64,000 nt of DNA from Uliginosibacterium paludis (GTDB lineage Bacteria > Pseudomonadota > Gammaproteobacteria > Burkholderiales > Rhodocyclaceae): the NCBI RefSeq assembly GCF_039631355.1, contig NZ_JBDIVF010000001.1, positions 372,001-436,000 on the forward strand, given 5' to 3'. Each line of letters starts with the position of its first letter. The first letter of the stretch is position 1. The position numbers and the translations under genes are program-made. This document shows, piece after piece, positions 1 through 10,487 of the stretch. The notes under the pieces are model-generated. The model was not told where the DNA came from, ran no database searches, and worked only from the letters and a program-made list of their open reading frames with translations.

Positions 1-164
1 AGGGGCCGCCGCCCGAAGGCAGCGCGGTCAAGGGCAGCGGCCTGGGCCTCTCGATCGTGCGCGAACTCGTCGCCCTGCATGGCGGCAGTGTGGAGCTGCT
101 GCCCAACCCGCCACGCGGCACCCTCGCCCGCGTCAGCCTGCCCGCCAACGGAAACCTGTCATGA
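1..164 (+). CDS. Sensor histidine kinase, C-terminal end only (GlrK/QseE-like)
   Basis: Only the last 53 codons are present; the reading frame begins at base 3 and ends with TGA at 162-164. The visible segment has the G2 box of the HATPase domain (GSGLGLSIV), which binds ATP in histidine kinases, followed by the usual closing strand. The stop overlaps the next start in an ATGA, so kinase, lipoprotein and response regulator are translationally coupled. The order kinase, small lipoprotein, sigma-54 response regulator is the QseE-QseG-QseF (GlrK-YfhG-GlrR) arrangement, which is the basis for the family suggestion. The sensor part lies outside the window. Confidence 0.85.
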   Translation, partial: GPPPEGSAVKGSGLGLSIVRELVALHGGSVELLPNPPRGTLARVSLPANGNLS

Positions 165-684
165 AAGCCCTTCGCCTTCCGGCCCTGCTGCTCCTGCTCA
201 CGCTCACCGGCTGCGCCGGCCTGCAAGCCCAGCGCTCCGCCACGCCGCCCCCGCTGATCTCGCTGCCACCCACGCCGGCCGAGCCGGACTACCTCGCCCT
301 CGCCGGCCGCTACCGCACCCTGAGCGCAGCCGAGCAGGCCGCCGAGCTCGAGGTGCTGGGCAAGGCCTACGCCGCCCACCGCACCGAGATCAACCGCCTG
401 CAGCTCGCCCTGATGCTGGCGCTGGCCGCACCGCCCGCGGGCGATCGCTCACGCGCCATTGCCCTGCTCGATGTAGCGCCCGGCGAGAGCACCGGCCGCG
501 GCCGCCTGCATCCGCTGGCACAACTCCTGCTGCCTCTGCTTCATGAGCTGCGTCGCGCCGATGAAAACCAGTCCGCCACCCAGCAGAAACTCCGCGAGCA
601 GCAGCAGGCTGCGGAGGCCATGAAGCAGAAACTCGATGCCCTGCGTGAAATCGAGCTGCGCATCCAGGAGCGCCCCAAGAATCC

Positions 685-688
<4 letters not shown>
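161..688 (+). CDS. QseG-like outer-membrane lipoprotein
   Basis: A 175-residue protein with a lipoprotein signal peptide ending in the lipobox LTGC (Cys18), so it is probably anchored to a membrane facing the periplasm. The middle is Ala/Leu-rich and helical, and the last ~45 residues (Gln, Glu, Lys rich) look like a coiled coil. It sits between a histidine kinase and a sigma-54 response regulator, overlapping the former by ATGA and the latter by four bases. In enterobacteria QseG/YfhG occupies this place and modulates the kinase QseE/GlrK in the periplasm; the same role is inferred here from position and topology, since sequence similarity cannot be scored by eye. Confidence 0.7.
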
Positions 689-2058
<1,370 letters not shown>

Positions 2059-2118
2059 GCCTTGCGGACCGCCCCTGCCTGCCCGCGCCTGGCGGCCGGC
2101 GCGTAGCGGGCTGACCAG

Positions 2119-2140
2119 GCTGTCGCCAAGCTGCGACAGC
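2119..2140 (+). promoter_or_regulatory. GlrR activator site 1 (TGTC-N10-GACA)
   Basis: TGTC at 2121-2124 and GACA at 2135-2138 are separated by exactly ten bases; the arms extend to a perfect six-base inverted repeat (GCTGTC/GACAGC). This is the known binding consensus of GlrR/QseF. The centre lies about 167 bases upstream of the inferred transcription start, a normal distance for a sigma-54 enhancer site. Confidence 0.8.
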
Positions 2141-2185
2141 GCCCCGCCCCACCCCATCAGGCTTTGCGCCGGGCACCTCCTCAGA

Positions 2186-2205
2186 CTGTCGCCGACAGAC
2201 GACAG
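2186..2205 (+). promoter_or_regulatory. GlrR activator site 2 (TGTC-N10-GACA)
   Basis: TGTC at 2187-2190 and GACA at 2201-2204, again with a ten-base spacer, flanked by C and G so that CTGTC/GACAG is palindromic. Its centre is 66 bases from the first site, about six helical turns, so both would face the same side of the DNA. It lies about 100 bases upstream of the inferred start. Confidence 0.8.
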
Positions 2206-2269
2206 CACCGAGCCCTCCGCACGACACCATAAACACCCCAAGACACTGAAATAAAAGGCTTTTCACAAA

Positions 2270-2286
2270 CTGGCACACTCGCTGCG
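2270..2286 (+). promoter_or_regulatory. Sigma-54 (-24/-12) promoter of the bactofilin gene
   Basis: TGGCACACTCGCTGC at 2271-2285 has the GG doublet (2272-2273) and GC doublet (2284-2285) separated by exactly ten bases, as RpoN promoters require; the -24 half TGGCAC is a perfect match. Transcription would start near 2297, leaving a ~60-base leader before the ATG at 2359. Confidence 0.8.
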
Positions 2287-2358
2287 AACAGGATTCCCGT
2301 TGGCTGAATGCAAGCCCTCACAGCCCCCGAGCGAAACCGAACAAAGGAGAGTGAGCCG

Positions 2359-2979
2359 ATGTTTCCCAGAGTCCTGCAATCCCGCAGCCCTGACCCGATT
2401 CCAGAAAAGCAGACCCGCGTGACCCACACGCCGGGCGCCTATCCCCCTCTCCAGCCGCGTGCAGACAAATCGTCACGCCCTGCCACCGAAGCTGTCGCCA
2501 GCGCCCCGCAACGCACCACCGCACCGGAGAGCCCCATGAGCACCCCCGCCGCCGTCACCAAGCCCGAAGTCCAGACCGACTCCCCCAGCCGCCTCATCGT
2601 CGGGCCTGACGTGAAACTCAAGGGCGCCGAGATTCTCGACTGCGACACCCTGGTGGTCGAAGGACGCGTCGAGGCGACGATGGACAGCCGTGTGCTGCGC
2701 ATCGCCGAAAAGGGCGCGTTCGCCGGCAAGGTCAGCATCGACGTGGCGGAGATCCACGGCAATTTCGAGGGCGAGCTCACTGCCCGCGAAAAACTTGTCA
2801 TCCATGCCACCGGTCGTGTTCGCGGCACGATCCGCTACGGCAGCCTGCTCATCGAAGCGGGCGGTCAGATCAGTGGCGAAGTCCAGGCTCTGGAGCCCTC
2901 GGCCCGGAGCGAATCCCCGAATCAACCAGGAAAGGAGGCCGACCGGACAAAAGTATCCCTGCTCAGTTCGGTGGCTTGA
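2359..2979 (+). CDS. Bactofilin (polymer-forming cytoskeletal protein)
   Basis: A 206-residue protein. The first ~75 residues are Pro/Ser/Thr rich and probably disordered; the rest is a bactofilin beta-helix with short repeating hydrophobic strands (SRLIVGPDVKLKG through GQISGEVQAL). Bactofilins self-assemble into filaments without nucleotide and place cell-wall or envelope machinery. I chose ATG 2359 because it has AAAGGAGAG seven bases upstream; an in-frame ATG at 2308 is only ~11 bases from the inferred transcription start and has no ribosome site. The gene has its own sigma-54 promoter with two GlrR sites, and a terminator follows at 3061. Confidence 0.88.
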   Translation: MFPRVLQSRSPDPIPEKQTRVTHTPGAYPPLQPRADKSSRPATEAVASAPQRTTAPESPMSTPAAVTKPEVQTDSPSRLIVGPDVKLKGAEILDCDTLVVEGRVEATMDSRVLRIAEKGAFAGKVSIDVAEIHGNFEGELTAREKLVIHATGRVRGTIRYGSLLIEAGGQISGEVQALEPSARSESPNQPGKEADRTKVSLLSSVA

Positions 2980-3060
2980 AGTCGTCCGGGCCGCCAGACC
3001 GTCCTCCCACGGCTGCCCGGACACTTCCCACAGTCACCACCCCACTGCGAGTTTTCTTGT

Positions 3061-3089
3061 ACCCGGCGCCTGACGCCGGGTCTTTTTTT
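3061..3089 (+). terminator. Rho-independent terminator after the bactofilin gene
   Basis: Eight-base stem ACCCGGCG/CGCCGGGT with a five-base loop, followed by a run of seven T at 3083-3089. Confidence 0.9.
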
Positions 3090-3090
3090 C

Positions 3091-3541
3091 TTGCAAAACC
3101 GCTCTTCGCCGACGCACACCCGAGATGCTTGACGCCAGGCGACGACTTCCGGCGGCATGCGCGGCATCCTCCTCCTGCCGCAAACGCCCCCGATGGTGAG
3201 CGCCAGCAACCGACGCGCCCCTCTGCCCGCCCGCCAGTGCTGCAACACCGGCCGGGCGCGGGCAGCCTCCTGCAGTGCAACTCACCGCAGACAGCATGAA
3301 GCCGACGCGTCTCCGCGCGGCACCCGGCCGGCTCGCTATCCGCCTGAAATGACGCAGTCATCCATGGCATCCGAACCGAAAGACCGCCCCACGCAACTCG
3401 ACCTCCTGCGCCCGCACAGCCGCCATCGCATCCTGCATCGACATGACCGGCGCGTAACAGACTGAGGCAGAACTACGCTATCTGATACCGGATATCCGGC
3501 CTAAGGTTCGTACCATCGATCCAACAGCCCGAGGCTGAACG
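3091..3541. other. Gene-free interval
   Basis: About 450 bases between the bactofilin terminator and the small-gene cluster. Open frames here lack ribosome sites and coding-type third positions. I see no repeat or clear promoter, although it must hold the promoter of the following cluster. Confidence 0.5.
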
Positions 3542-3895
3542 ATGAGACACGACCCTAGCCCCTTTGAACTTCAGCCAATGATCAGGCAGCCGAGCCGCAG
3601 ACCCGAAAACATCGGTCATGTACAGGCTCGCGTGACCGAGCGGCGCGAGGCCGAACGCCGTGGCGCCTACCGGCTCGTGCTCCACACCCTCGGCGCCCTG
3701 GTGGCCATCGCCGCGGGGCTGATGCTGATCGCCTGGGCCGGCAAGACCCACGCGGCCGGCCTTGAGGTGTCAGTGCCTGCACAGCCGCTTGCCGGCAAGG
3801 GCCGGGGCGAGCACGCGCTCATCGTCAAAGGCAGCGCAGGTGATCTGAGCGTGCGCCGCTCCCCTGACGCCCCATCGGGAGGCAGGAATCAATGA
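3542..3895 (+). CDS. Small single-pass membrane protein, unknown function
   Basis: A 117-residue protein with a charged, Arg-rich N-terminal half (about 1-43), one hydrophobic segment around residues 46-70 (LVLHTLGALVAIAAGLMLIAW) and a polar C-terminal tail. The N-terminus would stay in the cytoplasm by the positive-inside rule. GAGG lies eight bases before the ATG. It is first in a row of five small genes that touch or overlap down to 4851. I do not recognise the family. Confidence 0.6.
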   Translation: MRHDPSPFELQPMIRQPSRRPENIGHVQARVTERREAERRGAYRLVLHTLGALVAIAAGLMLIAWAGKTHAAGLEVSVPAQPLAGKGRGEHALIVKGSAGDLSVRRSPDAPSGGRNQ

Positions 3896-3896
3896 C

Positions 3897-3989
3897 ATGC
3901 GGTTTCTCATTCTGATCATCGCCTTCTTCATCCACCCGACTTTCGCAATCCTGCTTGCCTTGTGGTTCATCCTCAGGGCCATCCGCTAA
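3897..3989 (+). CDS. 30-residue hydrophobic microprotein
   Basis: The ATG at 3897 begins one base after the stop of the preceding gene and encodes 30 residues, of which 25 are hydrophobic (MRFLILIIAFFIHPTFAILL and a short tail ending RAIR). It would be a single membrane helix with a basic C-terminal end. Its size and its position between two other membrane or exported products suggest a real small subunit. No homologue is recognised, and a chance ORF cannot be excluded. Confidence 0.45.
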   Translation: MRFLILIIAFFIHPTFAILLALWFILRAIR

Positions 3990-4064
3990 GGAACACTGAC
4001 ATGCGCGGCAACCTCCACTATGTGTCGATCAATCCGGCCCCCCCGTCGGCAGCGTCCGGACTAC

Positions 4065-4217
4065 ATGCGCGGCGTAGCGTGGCTGCTCGCCTCCTTCCTG
4101 CTGCTGATCGTCCTGCTCACGCTGACCGTGCCTGCACGCGCCGAGACGGGGTCATCCGGCTTCAGCGCGCAGGCAGCCGCTGCCGTGTCGAGCGCATCCG
4201 GATCGGTAAGCCGGTGA
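4065..4217 (+). CDS. Small exported or membrane protein, start uncertain
   Basis: From ATG 4065 the frame encodes 50 residues: a hydrophobic helix (VAWLLASFLLLIVLLTLTV) ending in a signal-peptidase-like site (ARAETG) and a short Ser/Ala tail. Third-position GC is high only in this frame. No ribosome site precedes 4065 or the in-frame ATG at 4020, whereas ATG 4001 in another frame has AAGGA at a good distance. Those frames would join if one base were removed from the seven-C run at 4038-4044, so a homopolymer error or frameshift is likely. The stop overlaps the next GTG start. Confidence 0.45.
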   Translation: MRGVAWLLASFLLLIVLLTLTVPARAETGSSGFSAQAAAAVSSASGSVSR

Positions 4218-4588
4218 GGCCGCCCGAGCGCACTTTCCGCATTCCGGGAATCGTCGTGCGAGCCGCTCGCCTCGCCTGCGGTCTGCTGCTCGCCCTGCCG
4301 AGCCTCCCGGCGCATGCCGGATGGATATACGCCTACAGGATCGGAAACGCGGCCGGCGTGCGCTGCGAAAAACGCGGCATCACCACCCGCCCGGTGCAAC
4401 GTCGGATCAGCGAGGAAATCCGCGCCCTTCGATCAACGGGCTTTGCCGTGATCCCGGGTTCGATCATCACCGAGCGCCGTGCCGACTATCGCGAAGCCGA
4501 GACAGCATGGAAGCGCCGGCTGGGCCCGGGCAGCTGTCGTCTGGATGCCGACGGGTTCCGCTCCGAATCATGGAGGCTCGCACGATGA
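4214..4588 (+). CDS. Small exported protein, unknown function (GTG start)
   Basis: A 124-residue product starting at GTG 4214, which overlaps the previous TGA in a GTGA. After a basic N-terminus comes a signal peptide (ACGLLLALPSLPAHA) and then a mature part beginning GWIYAYRIGN. The mature region is Arg-rich and has two cysteines. The same frame is open further upstream, but codon usage there fits the overlapping gene, which is why the GTG is preferred. The stop overlaps the next ATG (ATGA). Family unknown. Confidence 0.5.
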   Translation: MRPPERTFRIPGIVVRAARLACGLLLALPSLPAHAGWIYAYRIGNAAGVRCEKRGITTRPVQRRISEEIRALRSTGFAVIPGSIITERRADYREAETAWKRRLGPGSCRLDADGFRSESWRLAR

Positions 4589-4851
4589 TTGACAGCCTCG
4601 AGTCCCGCATTCTGTCCGCCTTCCTTGCCTGCAAGCCTGACTGGCCGAGCGACAAGCCGCTGCATGTGAGCATCCAGACCGGCACTGACGGCAAACGCTA
4701 CGGCGTGGTGAGCGACCTGAAGGCCGGCGAAATCGCCGGAGCGTTTCACCTGCAGGAAACCATCCAGATCCGCGAGCGCCGCAAGATGCCACGCGGTTTG
4801 CGGGCCACGGATCAAGGCAAACCCGGCGGCGAAAACGCCACGCCGGGCTGA
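4585..4851 (+). CDS. 88-residue soluble protein, unknown function
   Basis: ATG 4585 overlaps the stop of the preceding gene by four bases, indicating translational coupling. The product has no signal peptide or membrane segment. The first ~65 residues look folded (MIDSLESRILSAFLACKPDW, then a TDGKRYGVVSDL strand-turn-strand) and the tail is Lys/Gly rich. It is the last and only clearly cytosolic member of the five-gene cluster. I do not recognise it. Confidence 0.5.
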   Translation: MIDSLESRILSAFLACKPDWPSDKPLHVSIQTGTDGKRYGVVSDLKAGEIAGAFHLQETIQIRERRKMPRGLRATDQGKPGGENATPG

Positions 4852-4940
4852 CCCGTCTGCCCGCCGGGCCGCTGTACCGGCCTGGCATGTGTGGCACGGT
4901 GCATACTGCAAGCCCGCCCACACACACCGCACGCCTACCG

Positions 4941-5996
4941 ATGCCCCGCCTCGTCAGCCTTCTCACGCTCGCCCTGCTGTCCGCCGCTGTTCAGGCCAGC
5001 CCCTCGCCTGCAGGACTCTGGCAGGGTCGCATCGGCAAGCAGGATGCGGTCGCCTGCTTCAATGCCGATGGCAGCGGGCTCTACTACTACCTGAAGCATG
5101 ACAATGATCTCGTGCTCAATCCCGAGGGCCACAACACATGGCGCGAAGAGAGCCTGGGCAGCGCCCGGCTCACCGGCCGCTGGACACTGAATCAGATCAG
5201 TGCCGAAACGCTCGAAGGCGACTGGACGACCAGCAAGGGCAAGTCCGCCACGCCGATCCGCCTCGCACGCCTTGCCCTCGCCGACAAATCCTCGGGGAAG
5301 GACGCCTGCAGCGATGCCGCCTTCCTGCAGCCACGACTGCTAGCCCTGCCCCGCGAAGCCGGCGCAGCACAGGACACCGGCGGGTTGCGCTGGCAGGAAG
5401 TCTCTGCATTCAAGGGCGCGGTCAGCGGCGTCCGGCTGATCGAAACACAGCCGTCTCCGCTCGGTCAGGCGCTGGAAAAACGTCTGGACGAATCACTCGC
5501 CGCCCGCTTCGAATGCCGCGCGGGCGTCGCGGATCGCGAGCCCGGTTCGCGCGACATGTGGTCCTTCGAAAGCCACGAGAAGCTGCTTCATGTTTCACCG
5601 GCTTTCGTCGTGCTCGCTTGGCAAAGCGCCACGGACTGCGGCGGTGCGCATCCCGACGGCGGTGACGGCGCCGTGGTGCTGGATCGCCGCAGCGGCACCG
5701 AGCTGAAGCCCGAAAACTGGTTCAAGCCGCCGTATGCCAGGGAAATTTCCGCCGGCAGCGCGCTGGGCAAGCTGCTGATCGCGCCCTACCGCAAGGGCGA
5801 ACCGGAATGCCTCGAAGCCGTGCGCCAGTCCTTCGGCTGGGTCAGCTGGCCCACGCCGGCCGGCATGGTCTTCCAGCCCGGCGTTGCGCATGTGGCGATC
5901 GGCTGTGTCGACCAGCACACCCTGCCCTGGAAAACCGTCGCGCCCTTCCTGAATGACCAGGGCCAGCAACTGATGCGGGAGTTCGCCCCGCGCTGA
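4941..5996 (+). CDS. Secreted protein of unknown function
   Basis: From ATG 4941 the product is 351 residues with a Sec signal peptide cleaved after about residue 19 (SAAVQAS). The mature protein starts with a GLWQGRIGKQDAVACFN segment resembling small beta-barrel domains, and the C-terminal half has DCGGAHPDGG and several paired cysteines, which suggests a disulfide-bonded periplasmic or extracellular protein. The frame is open from 4887, but the upstream part would place residues before the signal peptide. Neighbours give no functional hint, and no enzyme motif is recognised. Confidence 0.6.
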   Translation: MPRLVSLLTLALLSAAVQASPSPAGLWQGRIGKQDAVACFNADGSGLYYYLKHDNDLVLNPEGHNTWREESLGSARLTGRWTLNQISAETLEGDWTTSKGKSATPIRLARLALADKSSGKDACSDAAFLQPRLLALPREAGAAQDTGGLRWQEVSAFKGAVSGVRLIETQPSPLGQALEKRLDESLAARFECRAGVADREPGSRDMWSFESHEKLLHVSPAFVVLAWQSATDCGGAHPDGGDGAVVLDRRSGTELKPENWFKPPYAREISAGSALGKLLIAPYRKGEPECLEAVRQSFGWVSWPTPAGMVFQPGVAHVAIGCVDQHTLPWKTVAPFLNDQGQQLMREFAPR

Positions 5997-6041
5997 AACG
6001 TTCCGGCGGGGGCCGGATCATTCCTGCGGCATAATCCGGCC

Positions 6042-6590
6042 ATGCCCGCGCCCGCCAGCTTTCTCTACCTCGACACGCTGCACTGCCTGCAGCAGCGTGA
6101 CCTGCCTTTCGACGCCGACAGCCCCTACCTGCTGGTCTTCGCCGGCCAGCCCGGCCCGCAGCCCGAAGCCGACGTCATCCGCGTGACGAGCCCGGACTGG
6201 CACCAGCGCACCCGCAGTGGCCGCCTGCATCTCGCCCGCACCTGGGTGCATCACGATCTGCGCGCCGACAGCATCCTGCTGGTCGCCCTGCTGGAGCAGG
6301 ACTGGCAGCTCGACATCCACGATGCCGCCCTGCGCGAGCTGCGCGCCACCATGCGCCAGCACTGGGCGTCCTGCGCCCGCCGCTTCGCGCCGGCCAGTCT
6401 GCCGCTCGCGGCCCGCCTCGGCTTTGCGCGCCAGATCAGCCGCCATCTGCGCAACGATGCCCTGATCCAGATCCGCCATCTCCCGGTTGCCACCCTGCAC
6501 GGCCGCCTGCCGGCGCTGGCCTTCAGCGGCAGCAAGGTTCGCTACCGTGCCGGCTTCCATGCCCGCCGGGTCTCACCGGGCGCAGCCTGA
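6042..6590 (+). CDS. Conserved-looking cytosolic protein, unknown function
   Basis: A 182-residue protein without signal peptide or membrane helix. It is rich in Arg, His and Leu, with a conspicuous SPDWHQRTRSGRLHLARTW segment and a basic C-terminus. Third-position GC is strong throughout, supporting real coding. It lies just upstream of ettA with a separate start, 73 bases away. I do not recognise a family. Confidence 0.55.
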   Translation: MPAPASFLYLDTLHCLQQRDLPFDADSPYLLVFAGQPGPQPEADVIRVTSPDWHQRTRSGRLHLARTWVHHDLRADSILLVALLEQDWQLDIHDAALRELRATMRQHWASCARRFAPASLPLAARLGFARQISRHLRNDALIQIRHLPVATLHGRLPALAFSGSKVRYRAGFHARRVSPGAA

Positions 6591-6663
6591 AGCGCTCGCC
6601 CTCGCTCCCCGCGCCAAGTAAAATGGCGCGTTTCCGATCCATCTTTTCCCCGGACTGCACACA

Positions 6664-8328
<1,665 letters not shown>

Positions 8329-8348
8329 GCTTGATCAGCCGCAGTGGT

Positions 8349-8382
8349 GACGCGGCGCCCCTCTCCGGAGTGGCGCCGCGTC
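8349..8382 (+). repeat. Perfect 11-bp hairpin downstream of ettA
   Basis: GACGCGGCGCC and its exact complement flank a 12-base loop. No T-run follows, so it is either a mRNA 3'-end stabilising structure or a Rho-dependent terminator element for ettA. It also argues against translation starting upstream of 8425. Confidence 0.6.
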
Positions 8383-8424
8383 ATGCGAAGGACAAGTCAA
8401 ACCGGCACTTCCAGGAGGCTGCAC

Positions 8425-9153
8425 TTGTTTCGCAACCCGGCGCTCTGGCGCAAAGTCCCGGTCATCGTGACCTGTAGCCTGCTCTTGGCAATCACTGCGT
8501 CCTGTCGGGACAAGCAGCTCCCTCCCACCACTCCCGCCGCTGAGAGCAAGGACGAATTCCCACCGTCCCCGCCAGTGCCGGCCTACCCACAATCCGTGGG
8601 CGCCAGTCTCCCTTACGAAGACAGCACCGGCTCGTTCGATGAAAACCTGGGGCTCCGGACTTTCATGCTTCCGCTCGCTAACGGCCAAAGCCTCCACCTG
8701 ACGGCCGCGTATCTGTCGCAAATGCAGGACCGCCATGACCCGAGCGACCGGACCTTCGCGCTGGCCGACCTCAATGCAGGTTTCACCAGCATCTACGCCG
8801 TCGAAACAGCAGCCGGAACGCACTGGCGCAAGGCACTCGTGCAAGTTGGCGAATTTTCCCAGGACTACTGCGGCGACATCGAGATCGTCCACTATCTGGA
8901 ATCAGCCAAGGTCTCAGCCATCAGCTTCGGCGACCGTGTGCTTACCGACGAAATCCTCAGCGAGGCGCACTGCCCGGTCAAGCAGGACTACATCCAGGAT
9001 GAGCACACACCGATAGCGCCTGGAACCGACCCCTTCGGGGATTTCTGCAAGGCCCGCAGCGAATGCCTGGTGAAGTATCTGTCTCAGCCCGAAAAGGCCG
9101 ACAAGCTGCGCAAGAGCCTGCCGCAAGCGCTGCTGGACGTGCATCTCGATTAG
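8425..9153 (+). CDS. Lipoprotein of unknown function (TTG start)
   Basis: A perfect AGGAGG at 8413-8418 stands six bases before TTG 8425, so this start is preferred over the ATG at 8344, which lies before a strong hairpin and gives a non-signal N-terminus. From TTG the 242-residue product has a basic N-region, hydrophobic core and lipobox (AITASC, Cys27). The mature part begins with a Pro-rich linker (PPTTPAAESKDEFPPSPP) and has no recognised domain; several cysteines near the C-terminus may form disulfides. Function unknown. Confidence 0.6.
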   Translation: MFRNPALWRKVPVIVTCSLLLAITASCRDKQLPPTTPAAESKDEFPPSPPVPAYPQSVGASLPYEDSTGSFDENLGLRTFMLPLANGQSLHLTAAYLSQMQDRHDPSDRTFALADLNAGFTSIYAVETAAGTHWRKALVQVGEFSQDYCGDIEIVHYLESAKVSAISFGDRVLTDEILSEAHCPVKQDYIQDEHTPIAPGTDPFGDFCKARSECLVKYLSQPEKADKLRKSLPQALLDVHLD

Positions 9154-9688
9154 GGTCGGCTGGCTTCCAGCCCGCGTCGGAAACCAGGCAAGGGCAGACA
9201 CGAACCCGAGGGGGCGCGCCCTGCTACGCCGGTCAGAGCTCGCCGCACCCCCTTCTTCATGGCCTTGCCTTCCTCTGCCCGCTTGCACAGCACTTCCTTC
9301 GGGTCAGCCATCAGGGGCGACAGACTTCGACACGCTCGCCCTCACGCAGCGCCACCGTATCCAGGCGCACAAGCTTGCGCTCCACGCCGAACTTGCTCTG
9401 CTCCCGGCTGATTTCGGAATACTTCGCCAACACCGCGTACGGCATCGTTGTTGTCCAAGCGCCTTGCGTGGCGGCTCAAGGATGAAGGTTTAGCGACGTG
9501 ACTTCGCGACCAGCGTCAAATGCAGGGCAGTGTGTTGCTTCTGCCGACTTCAGCCGCACCAATGCCAAAGACATGACGCCTGAAACTTTCAGTCGCCGCA
9601 TCAATCATTTGCACCGCACCGCGCCAGTCTTCAGAATGCGGCCTGCAAGCCTCTTGCACACAAAAAACCAGAACACTGGAGACAAACC
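9154..9688. other. Intergenic region with a small antisense ORF
   Basis: 535 bases between the lipoprotein and the first pectate lyase. Apart from the short minus-strand frame at 9311-9445 I see no gene. The 5' part is GC-rich and the last 150 bases, before the lyase, are AT-richer and should hold its promoter; no convincing -35/-10 pair is evident. Confidence 0.4.
9311..9445 (-). pseudogene. 44-residue ORF, probable C-terminal remnant of a gene
   Basis: On the minus strand ATG 9445 to TGA 9311 encodes MPYAVLAKYSEISREQ... ending REGERVEVCRP. Codon third positions are strongly G/C and the peptide alternates charged and hydrophobic residues like a folded domain end. There is no ribosome site before the ATG, and an in-frame stop lies only ten codons upstream. 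This fits a truncated 3' end of an older gene rather than an intact small gene. The family is not recognised. Confidence 0.3.
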
Positions 9689-10432
9689 ATGTACAGCAAG
9701 CTTCTGCTCGGCCTTTGCCTGGCCGCTTCACTCACGACGGCGTCGGCCACCACCACGATCACCGGCACGAAGGATTACGGGGGTGCGACGGTCGGCACAT
9801 CCTGCGACGGACAGTCGGAATCGCAGCAGCCGGTTTTCGTGCTCGCCGATGGAGCCAGCCTGAAGAATGTGCACATCAAAAAAGGTGCCGCCGCCGATGG
9901 CGTGCATTGCGTGGGCAGCTGCACGCTGACGAACGTCGTCTGGGATGGCGTCTGTGAAGATGCGGCGACGATGCTGGGCGGCACGGGCAAGATCATGAAA
10001 GTGGTTGGCGGCTCGGCGACCACGGCGGACGACAAGGTGTTCCAGCACAACGGCAAGGGCGGCACGATCAACCTCGATGGTTTCCAGACCTACGACCGCA
10101 TCCAGCGCCTGTGGGCCTCCTGTGGCAACTGCGAAAACAACGGCGGGCCGCGCTACCTGATCGCCAGCAACGTGACCATCAACGGCCCGGTGGTCAAACC
10201 GGACGGCGTGACTGCCGGCTATGTGCTGCGCCTGAACTCGAACTACGGCGACAAGGCTACGGTGCGCAACCTGAAGATCAAGGGCTACAAGCTCGGCGCG
10301 CCGAAGGTCTGCGTACAGGCCACCGGCATAACCAAGGCCGAGGAAAACGCCGGCGCGAAGCAGGTGAATCAGGGGGAATTCTGGAACTCGGCGTATTGCG
10401 ACATATCGAAGAGTGACGTGAAGTCGTTCTGA
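9689..10432 (+). CDS. Secreted pectate lyase, family PL3
   Basis: A 247-residue protein with a signal peptide cleaved near residue 20 (TTASATT). The mature part is a compact right-handed parallel beta-helix lyase of family PL3, recognised by ADGVHC, EDAAT, DDKVFQHNGKG and the cysteine-bearing CGNCENNGGPR. Enzymes of this family cleave polygalacturonate by calcium-dependent beta-elimination. It has the catalytic domain only, whereas the related gene at 15099 adds an N-terminal domain and a serine linker. The two probably attack pectin together outside the cell. Confidence 0.88.
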   Translation: MYSKLLLGLCLAASLTTASATTTITGTKDYGGATVGTSCDGQSESQQPVFVLADGASLKNVHIKKGAAADGVHCVGSCTLTNVVWDGVCEDAATMLGGTGKIMKVVGGSATTADDKVFQHNGKGGTINLDGFQTYDRIQRLWASCGNCENNGGPRYLIASNVTINGPVVKPDGVTAGYVLRLNSNYGDKATVRNLKIKGYKLGAPKVCVQATGITKAEENAGAKQVNQGEFWNSAYCDISKSDVKSF

Positions 10433-10438
10433 CCGAGC

Positions 10439-10480
10439 AAAAAAAGCCGGCAGCCCCGTCGAAACGGGAATGCTGCCGGC
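10439..10480 (-). terminator. Terminator of rtcB, shared intergenic hairpin
   Basis: GCCGGCAGC/GCTGCCGGC stem (10446-10454 with 10472-10480) and an inner CCCGT/ACGGG stem. Seven A on the plus strand (10439-10445) give a T-run for minus-strand rtcB transcripts. The convergent lyase may also end here. Confidence 0.85.
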
Positions 10481-10487
10481 ATGATGG

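Noticed and set aside
4892..4909. Sigma-54 promoter (TGGCACGG...TGC) before the exported protein gene
   Set aside because: The -12 GC is two bases too far from the -24 GG.
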